DNA from: Symbiodinium natans
Taxonomy: Eukaryota > Sar > Dinophyceae > Suessiales > Symbiodiniaceae
Direction: 5' to 3'
NCBI GenBank assembly: GCA_905221605.1
Contig: CAJNDS010002239.1
Span: 439,409 to 503,408 of the forward strand
Length of the DNA: 64,000 nucleotides
Shown: positions 49,581 to 61,743 of the stretch, in pieces
Layout of the letters: each line of letters begins with the position of its first letter
Numbering within the stretch: position 1 is the stretch's first letter
Notes under the pieces: generated by a model
The model's database searches: none
Seen by the model: only the letters and a program-made list of their open reading frames with translations
What the model was told of the DNA's origin: nothing
Position numbers and translations under genes: made by a program

Positions 49581-52569
49581 GTTGAATTCAAGTGTGCCTG
49601 AGAGGTCGTACCTTTTGCCCTCTGCAGATGATAGGGCATGTCATGCACAGAGCACGTCCTCCCAAGACCAACCAACAGGAACAAAGCAAAGAGTAACTTG
49701 AAGCCCCTAAGCTTTCTTGGATGCGAAACTTAAGCTCCAGACCATCTGGGCTGTGTTGCATCCCCAGCACCCCAGTCCCTACCGAACAAAGAACTTGCAC
49801 AAACCGAAGGCTCTGCCACCTCCTCGGAGTGCAAATTTGAGAAGGCACGCCGCTTGGCCGAGGCGCCTCCTTTTTGTCTGTGGGGGGGTTAGGGGTTCAG
49901 CGTTCAAGGTTTACGTAAAAAGTGTTGAGGGTTGTGAGTTAGGGTTTAGGGGGGTTCTGGGGCTCAGGGTCCGGTCCGCCTTTCGTGACTGCCTGCCTCC
50001 GCGTTGCTTTGTTTGCCGTGTTTTGTTCGTGGTTTCGGATGCTTGTGGTTCTTTTGTTGTTTTGGGTTTTCTCGGATTTTGCTGGACATTGCTGGGGGAA
50101 TTACGATGAAAGCTTAGCCCTAGAAAGCTGACCGATGGAAGCGCACCAAAAGCTCAAACTTCTTCCTTGGGAGGCCCGGCTGGCTCAGGAAGCACGCCAC
50201 CCGGCCCTGCAGATGGAGGCCGCAGAATTTCCGTTGATTCTCATGCTCAATGTAGCCCTGCATGATCAAAGAAGGGCTTTTCAGAGTGCCCCACGAAGGG
50301 TTCTCATCTGGAGTCGAAATGTTGTGTGGTTTGAGTTTTGTGCCCGTTTAGAGAATGAAGTTTTGCTGTTTCTTCTCGTTGCCCTTGAGAGAGCGCTTGC
50401 ATCCACAGTGCCGACGATTCTTTTTGGTAGGGGTTGTGTAGGGTGTCAACTAGTGTAGAATAGAAGGCCTTAACTGCGTTACGGCGCTTTTTCCCGGAAT
50501 TTCAGTAGGCTTTTCACAACCAGGTTCCGCATGGTAATCGGTTTTTTTTGTGTTGTGGCAACCGCCGTAGGGCAGGTATTGTCAACGTGCCAGCGGGCTC
50601 TCAGCCCGAGATTCTTGGTAGAAAGCCCCTGTCGGTAAGCATTCGTTGTTGCCTGCAGGCAGAAGAACGACCCCTTGCATTCACAAGACATGGTTGGGAA
50701 ACGCTCGAACTCTTGACTTCTTGGCTAAGGGAAAAATAACAAAAGGCGCCTTCGATTCGCAGTCGTGATTCAACAGCTCCCGCAGGTGCAGATGCGCTGC
50801 CAAGAAATGAAGGCGGGCGTGCTCCTTTACAATGGAACCCTGGGCCTTGAAGAATCCTCAACTCAAGAAGTATTCGCCAGACGCGAAGATCGTATACTCA
50901 GCATCATTATGACTCCGACTTCCTCTATTTACGCACTCCAAGCTTCAGCCCAATTAGCTTATCCATCAGGTTAAATGGGCAAAAACCAGAGGTCTTTACT
51001 CTTGCCTCGACTGCGTAGGTATGCGTAAGATTTGCATACACTTTTTTCCGTGTAGGCTTGCCTTCAGCACGCTTCTCGTAAGTTTGCGCATGATCCGTTT
51101 GTCGAAGAACATGCCGCCGGCATAAGCTAAAGCCTCCACGCAAAGGTTTCCACAACTTTGTGAGCAGCTTCTTGGTGCACGAGAACCCATGGTACAAGAA
51201 TCTTCTTCACCAAAAGCTGTTCTCGTGTGCATGGTCGAAGACGATCAACAGTCTTACCCTCAAAATATCTTAAAGCCCACTTCGCAACCATCCGCAAACC
51301 TCACTGCAACGGGCAATGCAGCCACGGCTGGAAGAAAGTGGCAAAATTTTGAACAAAGAAGCGGTTCTTGGCGCCTGAACGTCTGGGTTTTCTCGCAATA
51401 GCTTGCCGATGCACGGCATGAGCCTGCACCGAGGCAAAGCATGAGGTTTGCTGCCCAGATGCGGATGGTTCAGGGCTTTTAGATGTCTCCGGGCATGTGG
51501 CTTACGGAGCGTTGTTTCAGTTGGGGCGGCTTTCTGCTCGGATTTGGGAGGTTTGAATCAGCAGTTTGTTGGAACATTGCAAGGCGCTTAAGGTTTGGCA
51601 GGTTGCCTGCAATTTGTTCGGATGTTCCATACCATTCAGTAGCTCAGGTCGTGCTGTGATTATGCACCAGTTGGAGTTGCACTGCACTGCGCGGTACAGA
51701 CCTCTGCAGTCCTAGACCTTGGAAGCCTGAGCCGTTCTCGACATCCCCAAATCAACTCGTTCTCGGACTTAGCTTGTGCAGCTCCCCGCTGCGCTCGGGG
51801 GCTTCAAATCCCAGCTTCCTTGTCCAAGGCCAAAGAGGCAGCCCGCAAGGCTAGTCGAGGGGGGGAAGAGGGGTTTTGGAGTGGGGCCTTTTTGGGCATT
51901 GAGGATCTGCTTCTGGAGCTTTTTTGTACACGTGGGTCTGGGGGGGTCAAGAATTTGAGTTGAGGTTTCAGAGTTAAGGTTTTAAGCTTGTTGGTTCTGG
52001 GTCGGGATCTGGCGCCTTTGCTTAAAGGACCGTTAAGCTCTGTTGAGCAGCCAAAGTCAGGACTCGGGATGTAGGGCTTTCATTTGAGGGAGGCCAACGC
52101 GTGTACTTATTCCCCAAGCAGTGCTTGCACTTTGGGTTGTTTACGTTCGTTGTGACTTTGGCACTGATGTAATCCGGTGGTTGCTTCCTTCATAACGCGG
52201 CAGAGGTTTCTAAATCTGCACCCCAGAGCTGAACACGACTGACTTTTAAGCCCATGACACGGTTTCGATGACCAGCAGGACTGGCACAGCAGTTTCACCA
52301 CCGAGAGAGCAAATGAGACCCAGGACTTTTTGCGAGCATCGCCCGAGTAGTTTGTCTCTGTGTCTGCGTGCGCTAGATGCTGATGTTGCATCTACGTTCT
52401 CTGGATTGTCTGGGCTCTTTGCAAAACGGTTTTGTTTCGTGGAGCCTACGGTATAAATCAAGTGGCCTTTCCCGTACCATGCCTGCCTTAAGTTGCCTTT
52501 CTCTACACACGATCGGCTTTACGCGTGGTGGTTCAGTGAAGATTTTGAACCCTGGTCTCACGCCCAGGT
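49581..52569. other. Non-coding stretch
   Basis: A candidate helical frame near 50135 (QKLKLLPWEARLAQEARH) has no acceptable start signal. Nothing else is supported. Confidence 0.45.
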
Positions 52570-52570
52570 C

Positions 52571-53011
<441 letters not shown>

Positions 53012-54622
53012 CAGAGCAGATGGGGCAGCATGCCTGTTTCGCCATGGATGCCCACAGCGCATCCCATGACAGACAGACAGACAGACAGAGAGACATCTCC
53101 TGTAGCCAACGGCCTCTACCTGCAGGACAAACTACACGCGGTACGTGGACGACGTGAGCAAGCTCAGCAGTTCGTCAGGCAGGCTTGAGCGCATGGAGTA
53201 GCGTGTAGCATCATAGTAGCCCACTGCGCCGAAGCATTCAGAGGTTTGGGTTTTGTGGGTTCGAACTTGAATTGTTTGCTACACGACTTGAGCACGGCTT
53301 CGGGGTTGGAGAGCGGTACTTCAAAGCACGGCGAGTGTAGGATGCAAACCAGTTAGGTCATGCAAAACTGCCTGGACGCTTGGATGATTTTGCAACTACA
53401 ATGGTGTTGCACGGCCATTGGAAGCTTCGACCACATGCTGCTGCATGATTGCGGGCCGCCGCAAAAGTACAACACTTGGTTCACAAGCTCCAAGCGTTCA
53501 AACACATGCACATATTGTTTGCTGTAATGTGCAGCGTGCGCAGAGGCTTGGTGTTGTTGGGAGGGTCGACACGTATCAAAACTGTGATACTCTAGCCTGT
53601 TTGCAGCATTGAAACTCTACAAAATCCCTTTTCTTGCCTCGCAAAGTAAGAGAGGCAGCATGCCGCTGTGGATCTGATCAGGGTTGTCCAAATTCTGCAC
53701 GTTATCAAAGTCCAGTGGTATGTTGCTGCGTATGCTTGTCATAGCCACAGCCTTCTCTGGCGAGTCTGGTGTCCCCAACGCCGAGAGAGGTGGCCACTCT
53801 CTGAAGATTTCCCGCAGTTAGGGAACCAGAAACCCCTTCCTACTGTTGCCTTCTACGATCTTAACTGCAGTTCGTTCTTTTAGGTTTCGTTTTGAATTCA
53901 TGATTTTCACGGTCTAGGTAGTACAAAAAGGGACCTTCACTGAACGACTTGGCCAATAAACCCCAAAGTACGCTACAAGCCCCTCCCTAAGCGCTCCAGG
54001 ACTACTGGAATGCCTGTGAGCGCAACCCCCGTCGCCCGAAACCCCAAAATCTCCTTCGTGCCAGGGTCCAGAAACAGGAACTACTCGCGTTGGGGGAGGC
54101 GAAAGCGCGAGCGGCGGAGGCATAGAAGGGAGGGGTTAACGCAGGATTTAGGCGTTTGCTGTCAAAAAAGGGTCGCTTGGAAGATCTTGGCGTGCCTTTG
54201 GGCGGGGTTTGACCTCAACGGTGACGAGCGCAGATCTGGCTATCCAACAGCACACAAGGTTTTACGTTTGTTGGCAGCCTGCATGTTCTTCTCTTTTTCT
54301 TTCCGTGGGGCTTTCCTAACCTTAAGAGGCGGGGAATTGGAGGTTCGGAAGGGAAGGATGTTTTGCCTGTGGCCTGGCAGTGATTTCGGGTGGAAGTGTT
54401 CATAGCCAGATCCTTACGTTGGATGAGCGAGGACCTTACAGAACGGCACCTGTACAAAAAGGATCCCCGAGGAAAGTGATGCAAAATAAGCAGCAGCATT
54501 ATGCACAGCGATTTGGCAACAAGGCTGATAGAGTGACCTTCAGACCTTGTGTTCCGTCAGTGCGGATAGGGTAAGCCTTGGGCTCCCAACCTTTGATAAG
54601 CTCTTCAACGCCAGATCCCCAG
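53012..54622. other. Non-coding stretch
   Basis: Apart from the short GACA run at 53069-53090 I see no repeat or exon that I can support. Confidence 0.45.
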
Positions 54623-54710
54623 AGCACACCCTCAAACAAACAAAGCCAAGACGTTGGCCAGGCAAAATCGGATGCCATCGCCCGTCAGCGCGCTGAAGAG
54701 GAGGCAAAGG
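54623..54710 (+). CDS. Possible coiled-coil exon
   Basis: The exon is 88 nt from gatccccag to a GC donor (AAGG|gccaat), phase 0 start and one base over at the end. It reads STPSNKQSQDVGQAKSDAIA then RQRAEEEAK. The charged, Ala/Glu/Arg-rich end is typical of a long helix. It resembles the exon at 60678 in length and phase. Confidence 0.48.
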
Positions 54711-57700
54711 GCCAATTTTGTCGGAACCAGTTCCGTGTGGAGAGCCCATTGAGAAGCGTAACACGGCTCAACTTTGCAGATCCGGTGGTCAGGGCCTTGG
54801 GGATCTCTTCACCCTGCGCTTACAACTTCACAAGCAACGCTCTACTGAGTTTCGTGAACGAACATGTTCCTTTTCATTCTGCATGTGCATGCAGAGAACA
54901 CCCTGGCATCGGTCAAGATTTTGTCGCACAACCAAAAAATGGCAAGCGGATAGCCGGCATCGATTTATTTCTTTCCCTCCAATAGGGACTGGCTACGGAG
55001 TACCCATGAGCTCATGGCTGGACAGTCTGGTGAAAGCATTTGCGATATACCGGGCACTCTAAACACCTAACTTAGTATGAGAATGTATGAGATACTATGA
55101 TACTATTGTAGTATTGGCTTCATAAAAATCAAACACGAGAACGATAATTCAGTAGTAATCACGGTCGAGTTTATATCTGCTTATGCAGGGAACCGGACGA
55201 GACCCCTCAGAGTGGTAAAATGATGAGCTTTTTGAGGGGATGTCAGCATTGAATGGTGGTTGGCGGCGTCGCGTACATAAGATATTTAATTTAGTGATTT
55301 AGTGTTTATTGCTTGTGTAAAAACTAGATCAAGAAGAAGGTTGGGGGAGGGAGAACTACGGCCCCCCCGCCCCCAACCTCCCTGCAATGACAAGACTTGG
55401 CAAGCCAACAAAAAGAGACTTGAGAGACTTGGCAAAATGAAAGGGTTGCGTGCCCTCCAACCCCCCTCGGCCCCCTCCAAAGCCAAGCCGGGCCAGGCCG
55501 AAGCCAAGCCAAGCTAAAGTCGAACCATGTTTCATTCAATTCCGCGCACATTGACCTCCTAGTAAAGACTAGTAGGGACCCAGCCACCGGCGTAATCCCG
55601 CTAGACTTCGACTGGGAAGGCCCCGCAGCTCCGCACCCTACCAGCTTCGATAGCCTCCATAAAGCGATCAGGGTGGAGGTACCATGGAAACGCGTGCTTT
55701 TCGAATGTCAATGGTTGGTGACGTCAAACGAACCTCCCAGCCCGAAAAGCCGAATGTATGCCACAGTGGTGGTTGCAAAGTACACCGAAGGCAGATTGAG
55801 TACCTGGGGATTGCCTACAAACCTGACCTGGCAAAAAATGGAGACCTGTACTGTTTTTTGCCACAACGTGAACATGCTGGCGTTCACGAGTTCACAGCGG
55901 GCAGATGATTTCTCAGAGCTGACGCGGGCCGGAAACAGCCCCAAATCTAAAGCAAGGGAGCTTTACCGTTGGCAACGACATTCAAGCACAGTATCATCAG
56001 ATTTTGCTACCAACCGGCTAAGCGAATCTGGCTTGAAGCACATGCCGGGGCTGCTTGGACGAACATGAGTATTGGCGACAGGCATACTAGTTGCCACTAC
56101 ATGATAAGCAACACCCGACCTCTGCCTAGCCAAAGAAGTTGTTTCTTCCGCCTGCAGCAGACCAGGTAGTTCTTCAGGCTGCAGCTGCTTGGGTTTTCCT
56201 GCGTATATGCCGCAAGTCTCTGTAATGTGTGTATTCAGCCTGGAGGACCATGTAATTAGATCCGATCCGTGTAGATCCTTCATATTCTCAGGAAGAATCT
56301 TCCAAGTCCATCTTCAACTACTGTTCCTGCAACCCTGGACAAATAGCCGCGATGCCTGGAATTCCAGTATTCCAGCTGCGGCGGAGCCAAAGCGGCATCA
56401 ATATATCCAATTTGAGCAGCATCTTGAGCGACATGCGGCAACTCCGAACGAATATTCAACACAAGAAGGCACACAACATTCCAACCTCAGAGCTGGTCAA
56501 TCTTGACCGCCCCCCCAAGCAGATTCAAATTTGCCTTTCATCCTCATGGGCCCATGGGAATCATTTCACAAGTCAAATGGCCACAAGACATGGGATGGGG
56601 CCAGGCTCCCGAGACATGCCTGAGACCTCGCAATATCTCACTGACGTGTGAGGCGCTGAATCGCGAGATCGCCAACCACCGTGCCCGGTGCCTGAAGAAG
56701 TGCTGCAACCACTGCATCCCTCCCTGTACATTCGGGTCGGGCTTAGGGAATGCAAGGACTTCATAGTAAACCTAATAGGGTTTCTGGGGCAACCAAGGTT
56801 CAGGCGTTTGGCGCAACAAACGCCTTGAAATAGGAAATAGGTCCAGCACGTCGATCATAGACTGCTGTTTCTGGCGAATCGGTACTCCCATGTGGCCTGA
56901 CAGTGCTTGAAGGTTGAAGGCCTAAGGTCAATGATGGATCCTTTAGAACTTTTTCTGCAAGTGCAGTAGCGGTCTACACCTCATCAGGTATCCTCGACCT
57001 TCCACACTCAAAAGCCAAGCTCGAGAGTCTACAAGTGAGGAAGTGAGTGGAGTAAGTGTCTGCTACTTATTTGAGTGCTAACGGATGTGGTACGGGGGGG
57101 CATTCCTTCCTCCCCTCATACAAGTGGAATATGGAGAGGGGTTTTGGGTGAAGTGAAGTGTGGCGTTTTGAGCAGAGTGTGGAGTGGCCCCTTAGCAAGT
57201 ACCGCAAGTACCGCCCTTGCACACGAAAAAGATTTGTAGTTTCCAAGAATCTGGTGCTGCACACAAGGGAATTCGACGCACACTGAACGGGTTCAGGGCT
57301 TGACTAGTAGCAGCTCAGAGCAGAAATCAAGCAGCCCTCATAAGACATCCAGGACGCCCGTATCGCCAGCAACATGAGCAAGGCAAGCGCGCGGACCCCA
57401 GCACATCGCTCCACCATGACTTGAGGCGTTGAGGCATTCGGTTCTTGAAGCCTGCCTGTGCCGGATTCAGGCGTGATGAAGACAATGCCCACAGAGTTGT
57501 CGGTCTGCGTATTGCGAGTGTCTTCTCGCCTTGGACACACAACCGCAAAATGCTCCTGAGTCAGAAGATAAACACACACACACACACACACACATGCCAA
57601 AGTCAGAAAACCCAAAAGCCAACAAGTCAGAAAGCACAAAGCCACAAATTGGAAAAAGTCAGAAGACATAAAGGTGCGAAAGCAAACCCTTCCAATGCCC

Positions 57701-57905
57701 GGCACCTCTTTTACGGCTTAGGGCTTGTATTTCAACCTCTGCCCTGCAACCTTGCCGCCTGTAGGCAAATGATGCAACCAATCCCTTGTTGCAACACGTA
57801 TTCTCTGAACAACGCAAGTGCCTTGCAAGACTATGGAACCATGGACCTCCCGCCAACTTGCAGAATCTATCAGACACGCATGTCCAGCATGTGAATGTGA
57901 TACAG
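54711..57905. other. Non-coding stretch
   Basis: No supported exon. A short CA run lies at about 57571-57594. Open frames on both strands lack domain patterns. Confidence 0.45.
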
Positions 57906-57976
57906 CCCTCTTGCCCCTTGAGAAGTACTTGAATCGAATTTCCACCATGCAGCTCACAGACTTCATCGGATGGCTA
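57906..57976 (+). CDS. Possible helical exon
   Basis: After gatacag the frame reads LLPLEKYLNRISTMQLTDFI then GWL, ending before GT. LEKYL resembles LEQYL in the exon at 43505. The acceptor lacks a pyrimidine tract. Low confidence. Confidence 0.35.
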
Positions 57977-59078
57977 GTTCTGTCCATCCTGCCGACGGAG
58001 AAGCAAGATGACGCATGCCTGCTGCTCTGGGCTCGGCAGGACGATCATATGCAGCTTACTTAGAGAAAGCACATTTCTTAAATCGTTTGCTGCATATGGA
58101 CTAAAAGTTTGCACTCGTTTGAGGTCGCGTTTTTTCGTCAGTCCCAGTTACTCAGCCCACACTCGGACTTTCACCCTCGGAGCCCCGGACCCAATCACTC
58201 AGACACTCGGATACTCAAGGGTCTGAGTAACTGGGCCTGGCAAAGATCAAGAGCTTGAGTGAGTGAGTAATAAACAGGTTCTTCCGAGGGTGAGAGTCTT
58301 GAGCGTCTGAGTGACTGGGTCTGGTGTGCGCGACATGGTGGCTGAGTGACTGGCTGGTTTGAGTGACTGCAGGCCTGGTTTCAAAACTGCGGGCGGATCT
58401 GCACGCTCTCATCTTGGGTTGAGTTTAAACCCACGAGAGGTTTCCTGCGAAACAGGGGGGCTCTCTAAAATGTGAAAAATCGAGGCTTTCTGATAGAGAC
58501 CGTGCGCCAAGGGTGTTGACGAGGTATTTGAGGGAAGCCAACAGAAAAGGGCCACACGCTCCTTCTGAAACAGTGTTGTTTTCTGACTCGTGGGCCACTC
58601 GCGGGTTTTGTTTTCTGACTTTGTCTTTTCGCTTAGTTACATGCTGGTGTAGCCCTTGAATAGTTAGACTAGATCCTAGACTCCAAACACAAAAAGCTAA
58701 ACCATTGAGATGCCTAATGATGGCATGGTCAGTTGCTCGTGGGCGCTTGGAAGTAGAAGCCCCAGACCATGCCGAACCACCCCGCGAACCCTAGAGCCTT
58801 CTGAACAGTCCTTGTTGGGTGCCGCGCACTCAAAACCTTTGATGGCCGATGAGGCTACACAGAGTGAAAGGGCGAATTCAAGGCGTCGCCAACAGGACAG
58901 CCCGCTGAATGCCCAGGTCTCCAGTTTAAAGGTTTTGCCCGGGGCTTTGGGGTCGGACATAACACACACACACAGACATTTGCTTATTGGCTTAATGAAT
59001 GCCAACCCAGAACAACTTTTCCTGGGAAACTTGGATCAGGGGCCGATGCGGTCGAATCGGCCTGATTCAACCTGAATC

Positions 59079-59090
59079 GGGGGGGGGGGG
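59079..59090. repeat. G homopolymer
   Basis: A run of about 12 G bases with no coding significance. Confidence 0.85.
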
Positions 59091-59380
59091 GTCTCGGGAT
59101 CCCGTACCCTTGAGTGCTCAGAGTTGCGTTCCTGCGCGGAGAGGGGGTGGGGGCGGGGGGATATGCAGCAAAACAGTATACATAGAATGTGCTTTGTATC
59201 ACTAGTCACTAGTTCACACATGGCAGATGTGGTCATGGAGGGCTTTCTTTCCGAGGCCCTTTCTCTTCTCATAAGTATCATGCATAGTGTATACTACTTG
59301 GATCGAGCCTTTGTAAAACGAATAGTGGTTGTCTGTACCAATCAGGAGTATGCGTCGATTCCCATTGCATTAAGCCGCAG

Positions 59381-59441
59381 GATATGACTGCCCAGCGACG
59401 CTCGCTGGTTGAGGTAGAGCTCGCCAGAGAAAGGCTCCTGG
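59381..59441 (+). CDS. Possible helical exon
   Basis: The exon is 61 nt from aagccgcag to a GC donor (CTGG|gcggag). It reads DMTAQRRSLVEVELARERLL. Strongly helix-forming. It ends with one base over, like the exons at 46560, 54623 and 60678. Confidence 0.4.
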
Positions 59442-60677
59442 GCGGAGATTGTAGGACTTGGGTTGGTTTTTGTGTTTCGGGCTTCATGCGGTCAACAAGG
59501 TGCTTTTGCAAAGGCGCACAAATACATCACGCAGTATAGCTGTTACCTACTGTTCTTCCCAGGGCTTCGTGGGTTATCCTAGAGGCGGCCCATAGAAACC
59601 CGAAGGTCAGTGCAGGCCGGCTCCTAGATTGAAAGCCCCAAAACTCGCCAGGGCCGCGTCCCTCGAGCGCCGGAGGACTCGATCCGATCACATGGACTCT
59701 CGTGCCTGGGCAGTCAGTTCAGGCTCTGGCGGACTCTAGGTCGGACTCTAGCGCTTAAGGTTCGCGTAGGCATGGTGTTAAGTCGACAAATTAGGGCATG
59801 CGAGTCACAAGCTTGGGTTTTGCCCACACACTTTACCCCGCAGAGTTTACGGAGTTCGTCCAGGTTGGAAGTGCGGCGTTCACTTTGCATCTGGACCTTG
59901 GGCCCGGCATGCTATGGAACTGTCACCCACATGCGTGGCGGACGGGAGTATGTGGGCTGTGGCCGACCTAAGCTCACCGAGTCGAAATAGAACAGCGTGA
60001 AACCCTTGACTCTAAAAGTTCTTGGGCACAAAAAAACTGCTCAACTCCGGAAGCTCCAACACATAAGGGCCTAAGCCCTTAACACACAACTCCGAGCCTC
60101 GAGGTACCTTGTCATAGAGGGAAGACCCTCTTCACAAGGCAACACGTCCTGTCCCAGGTTTGCGCGCCCACTCGGAGCAGATGGAAGGTAAGCGCCGGGA
60201 GAAAGAGGCCGATGGAAGAGCTAGAAGCCCTATGTGGTAGCCCAGTGGTACCCTTTTGCACATTTTGTTTGGTTCAAGGTTCCCTGAGCAAGTAGCCCTT
60301 GGTTCCAAAAAGTTGCTGGGTTATGAACAAACCCCCTGCCGATGCCCGTTGCCTTGTTGCCCGGGGATTTGAGGGGCTTTCATGGGGCTACCGTCGGCCG
60401 CGAGGGCCGCGAGGGATATGTCCTTGATGACGAAGCCAGGACCATGCACCCAGGACGTTCGCAATACATCTTATGATGATTGAACTGGCTGCGCACAAAC
60501 ATAAGGGACCGTGCAGGCATTCCCAAGGAGCACTTGGTGGCAGAGTTTGTGCATGTTATGTGGCCTTGGGAATGATGCGAGTTGGCATTACACCCCAGAC
60601 CTTTGTTGAGTTTCATTGCGCACCAAGTGGTGCAACTTTTGATTTGCGCAACTAGCTTTTAACGCTCCGCTGCACAG

Positions 60678-60765
60678 GCAAAGTTCGCCCAAAAGCGTGA
60701 ACAAGCAGAGGCAGAGATTCGACGCCGCCAGCAGCCTGAAGGGATTGTGCCTGCTCGTTGTGGTG
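60678..60765 (+). CDS. Possible coiled-coil exon
   Basis: From ctgcacag the frame reads AKFAQKREQAEAEIRRRQQP then EGIVPARCG, before gtaggg. Alternatively it ends at a GA donor after CTGAAGG. Charged heptad-like sequence. The length (88 nt) and phases equal those of 54623. Confidence 0.48.
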
Positions 60766-61435
60766 GTAGGGCTTTGAAAGATCCAGGGTTCCAGGTTTCT
60801 TCGGCTTTCAAAGTAGAGAGAGCCCCATACCTACATGGTTGTGACAGGTTGTGGCCTCAGTTCAGGATGACCCCTGACAGCGGCTTTGAGAGTCTTCGGA
60901 CAGTCTTCGTTTTGCCGCCTTTCACCAACAGTACCCGCAGCCCAGTGTTTAATTGTTTGTTGAGTTTGGGGGCCATGAGCTCTCGAGAGCATGTTCTTGT
61001 TATTGGCCGGGCGGCTGCCAAATTGGGTTACCAAGTACTCGTCGTGCTTCAGTTTAGGGCATGATCCGAGCAGCAGCGTAGTGCAGGTCACAGGCATCGG
61101 TTCCACAGACGCATGGCAGTCCAGGTGACGCCATCATGGAGCACATTAGGCAGCTGCACGTGCATCGCCATCATAAGGCCAGCGCATTAGAGCGCACAGG
61201 AGCGAAAGAATGAGGTTTCAATGTTGCAGGTCTCCGGGGCAGAGAGCGAGAGCGAAAGGGCGAGAGGAAAGAAAGCGCGAAGTCTTTTTGATTTGCTTGG
61301 AGCTGATGCCCCACCAAAGGCCCCTGTCCATTTTTCACAGGCCTCAGAGTACAGCTTGAGAAGGATGTGAGATGATGTAAGCTTTGCGAGCCTTGACAAA
61401 AAGCCTTACCCCACAAGTGCAAGTGCATTTTGCAG

Positions 61436-61488
61436 GTCTCACAACTTAAAGAGCTGGCTTGGCAGGCACCTCCCTGGGAGTCGAAAGG
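61436..61488 (+). CDS. Possible exon
   Basis: After gcattttgcag the frame reads VSQLKELAWQAPPWESK and stops before gtggga. The acceptor is good. The family is unknown. Confidence 0.35.
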
Positions 61489-61719
61489 GTGGGAAAGGAA
61501 TCTGAAGGGAAGTTCAAGTTTTGGGTTTGGGGCTTCAGGCTTCAAGGATTGGGGCTCAGCAAAAGATCTTCAAGGGTTCTTCCAGCGCTGGCCACCGAAA
61601 GCCCGGAAGGGCGAACTTGGTAGGGCCTGCTACTTTGCACAGCCTTCTGTCCGAATCCTCTTCCGGCCCGTTCTACACTCATGGGCCCGGGTGGAGAGGC
61701 AGCCGTGTCGAACCGCGAG

Positions 61720-61743
61720 GACATTCTCCGCCAAGAGTTGGAG
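61720..61743 (+). CDS. Possible micro-exon
   Basis: DILRQELE lies between accgcgag and gtcggt, phase 0. Only eight codons, so tentative. Confidence 0.25.

Noticed and set aside
48985-49601. Ala/Ile/Pro repeat frames such as EIAPEIAPEIA
   Set aside because: They are translations of the 12-bp array inside the TIR element and are open in several frames on both strands.
50128-50220. Helical exon QKLKLLPWEARLAQEARH
   Set aside because: The nearest acceptor puts a TGA in frame before it; no other start is acceptable.
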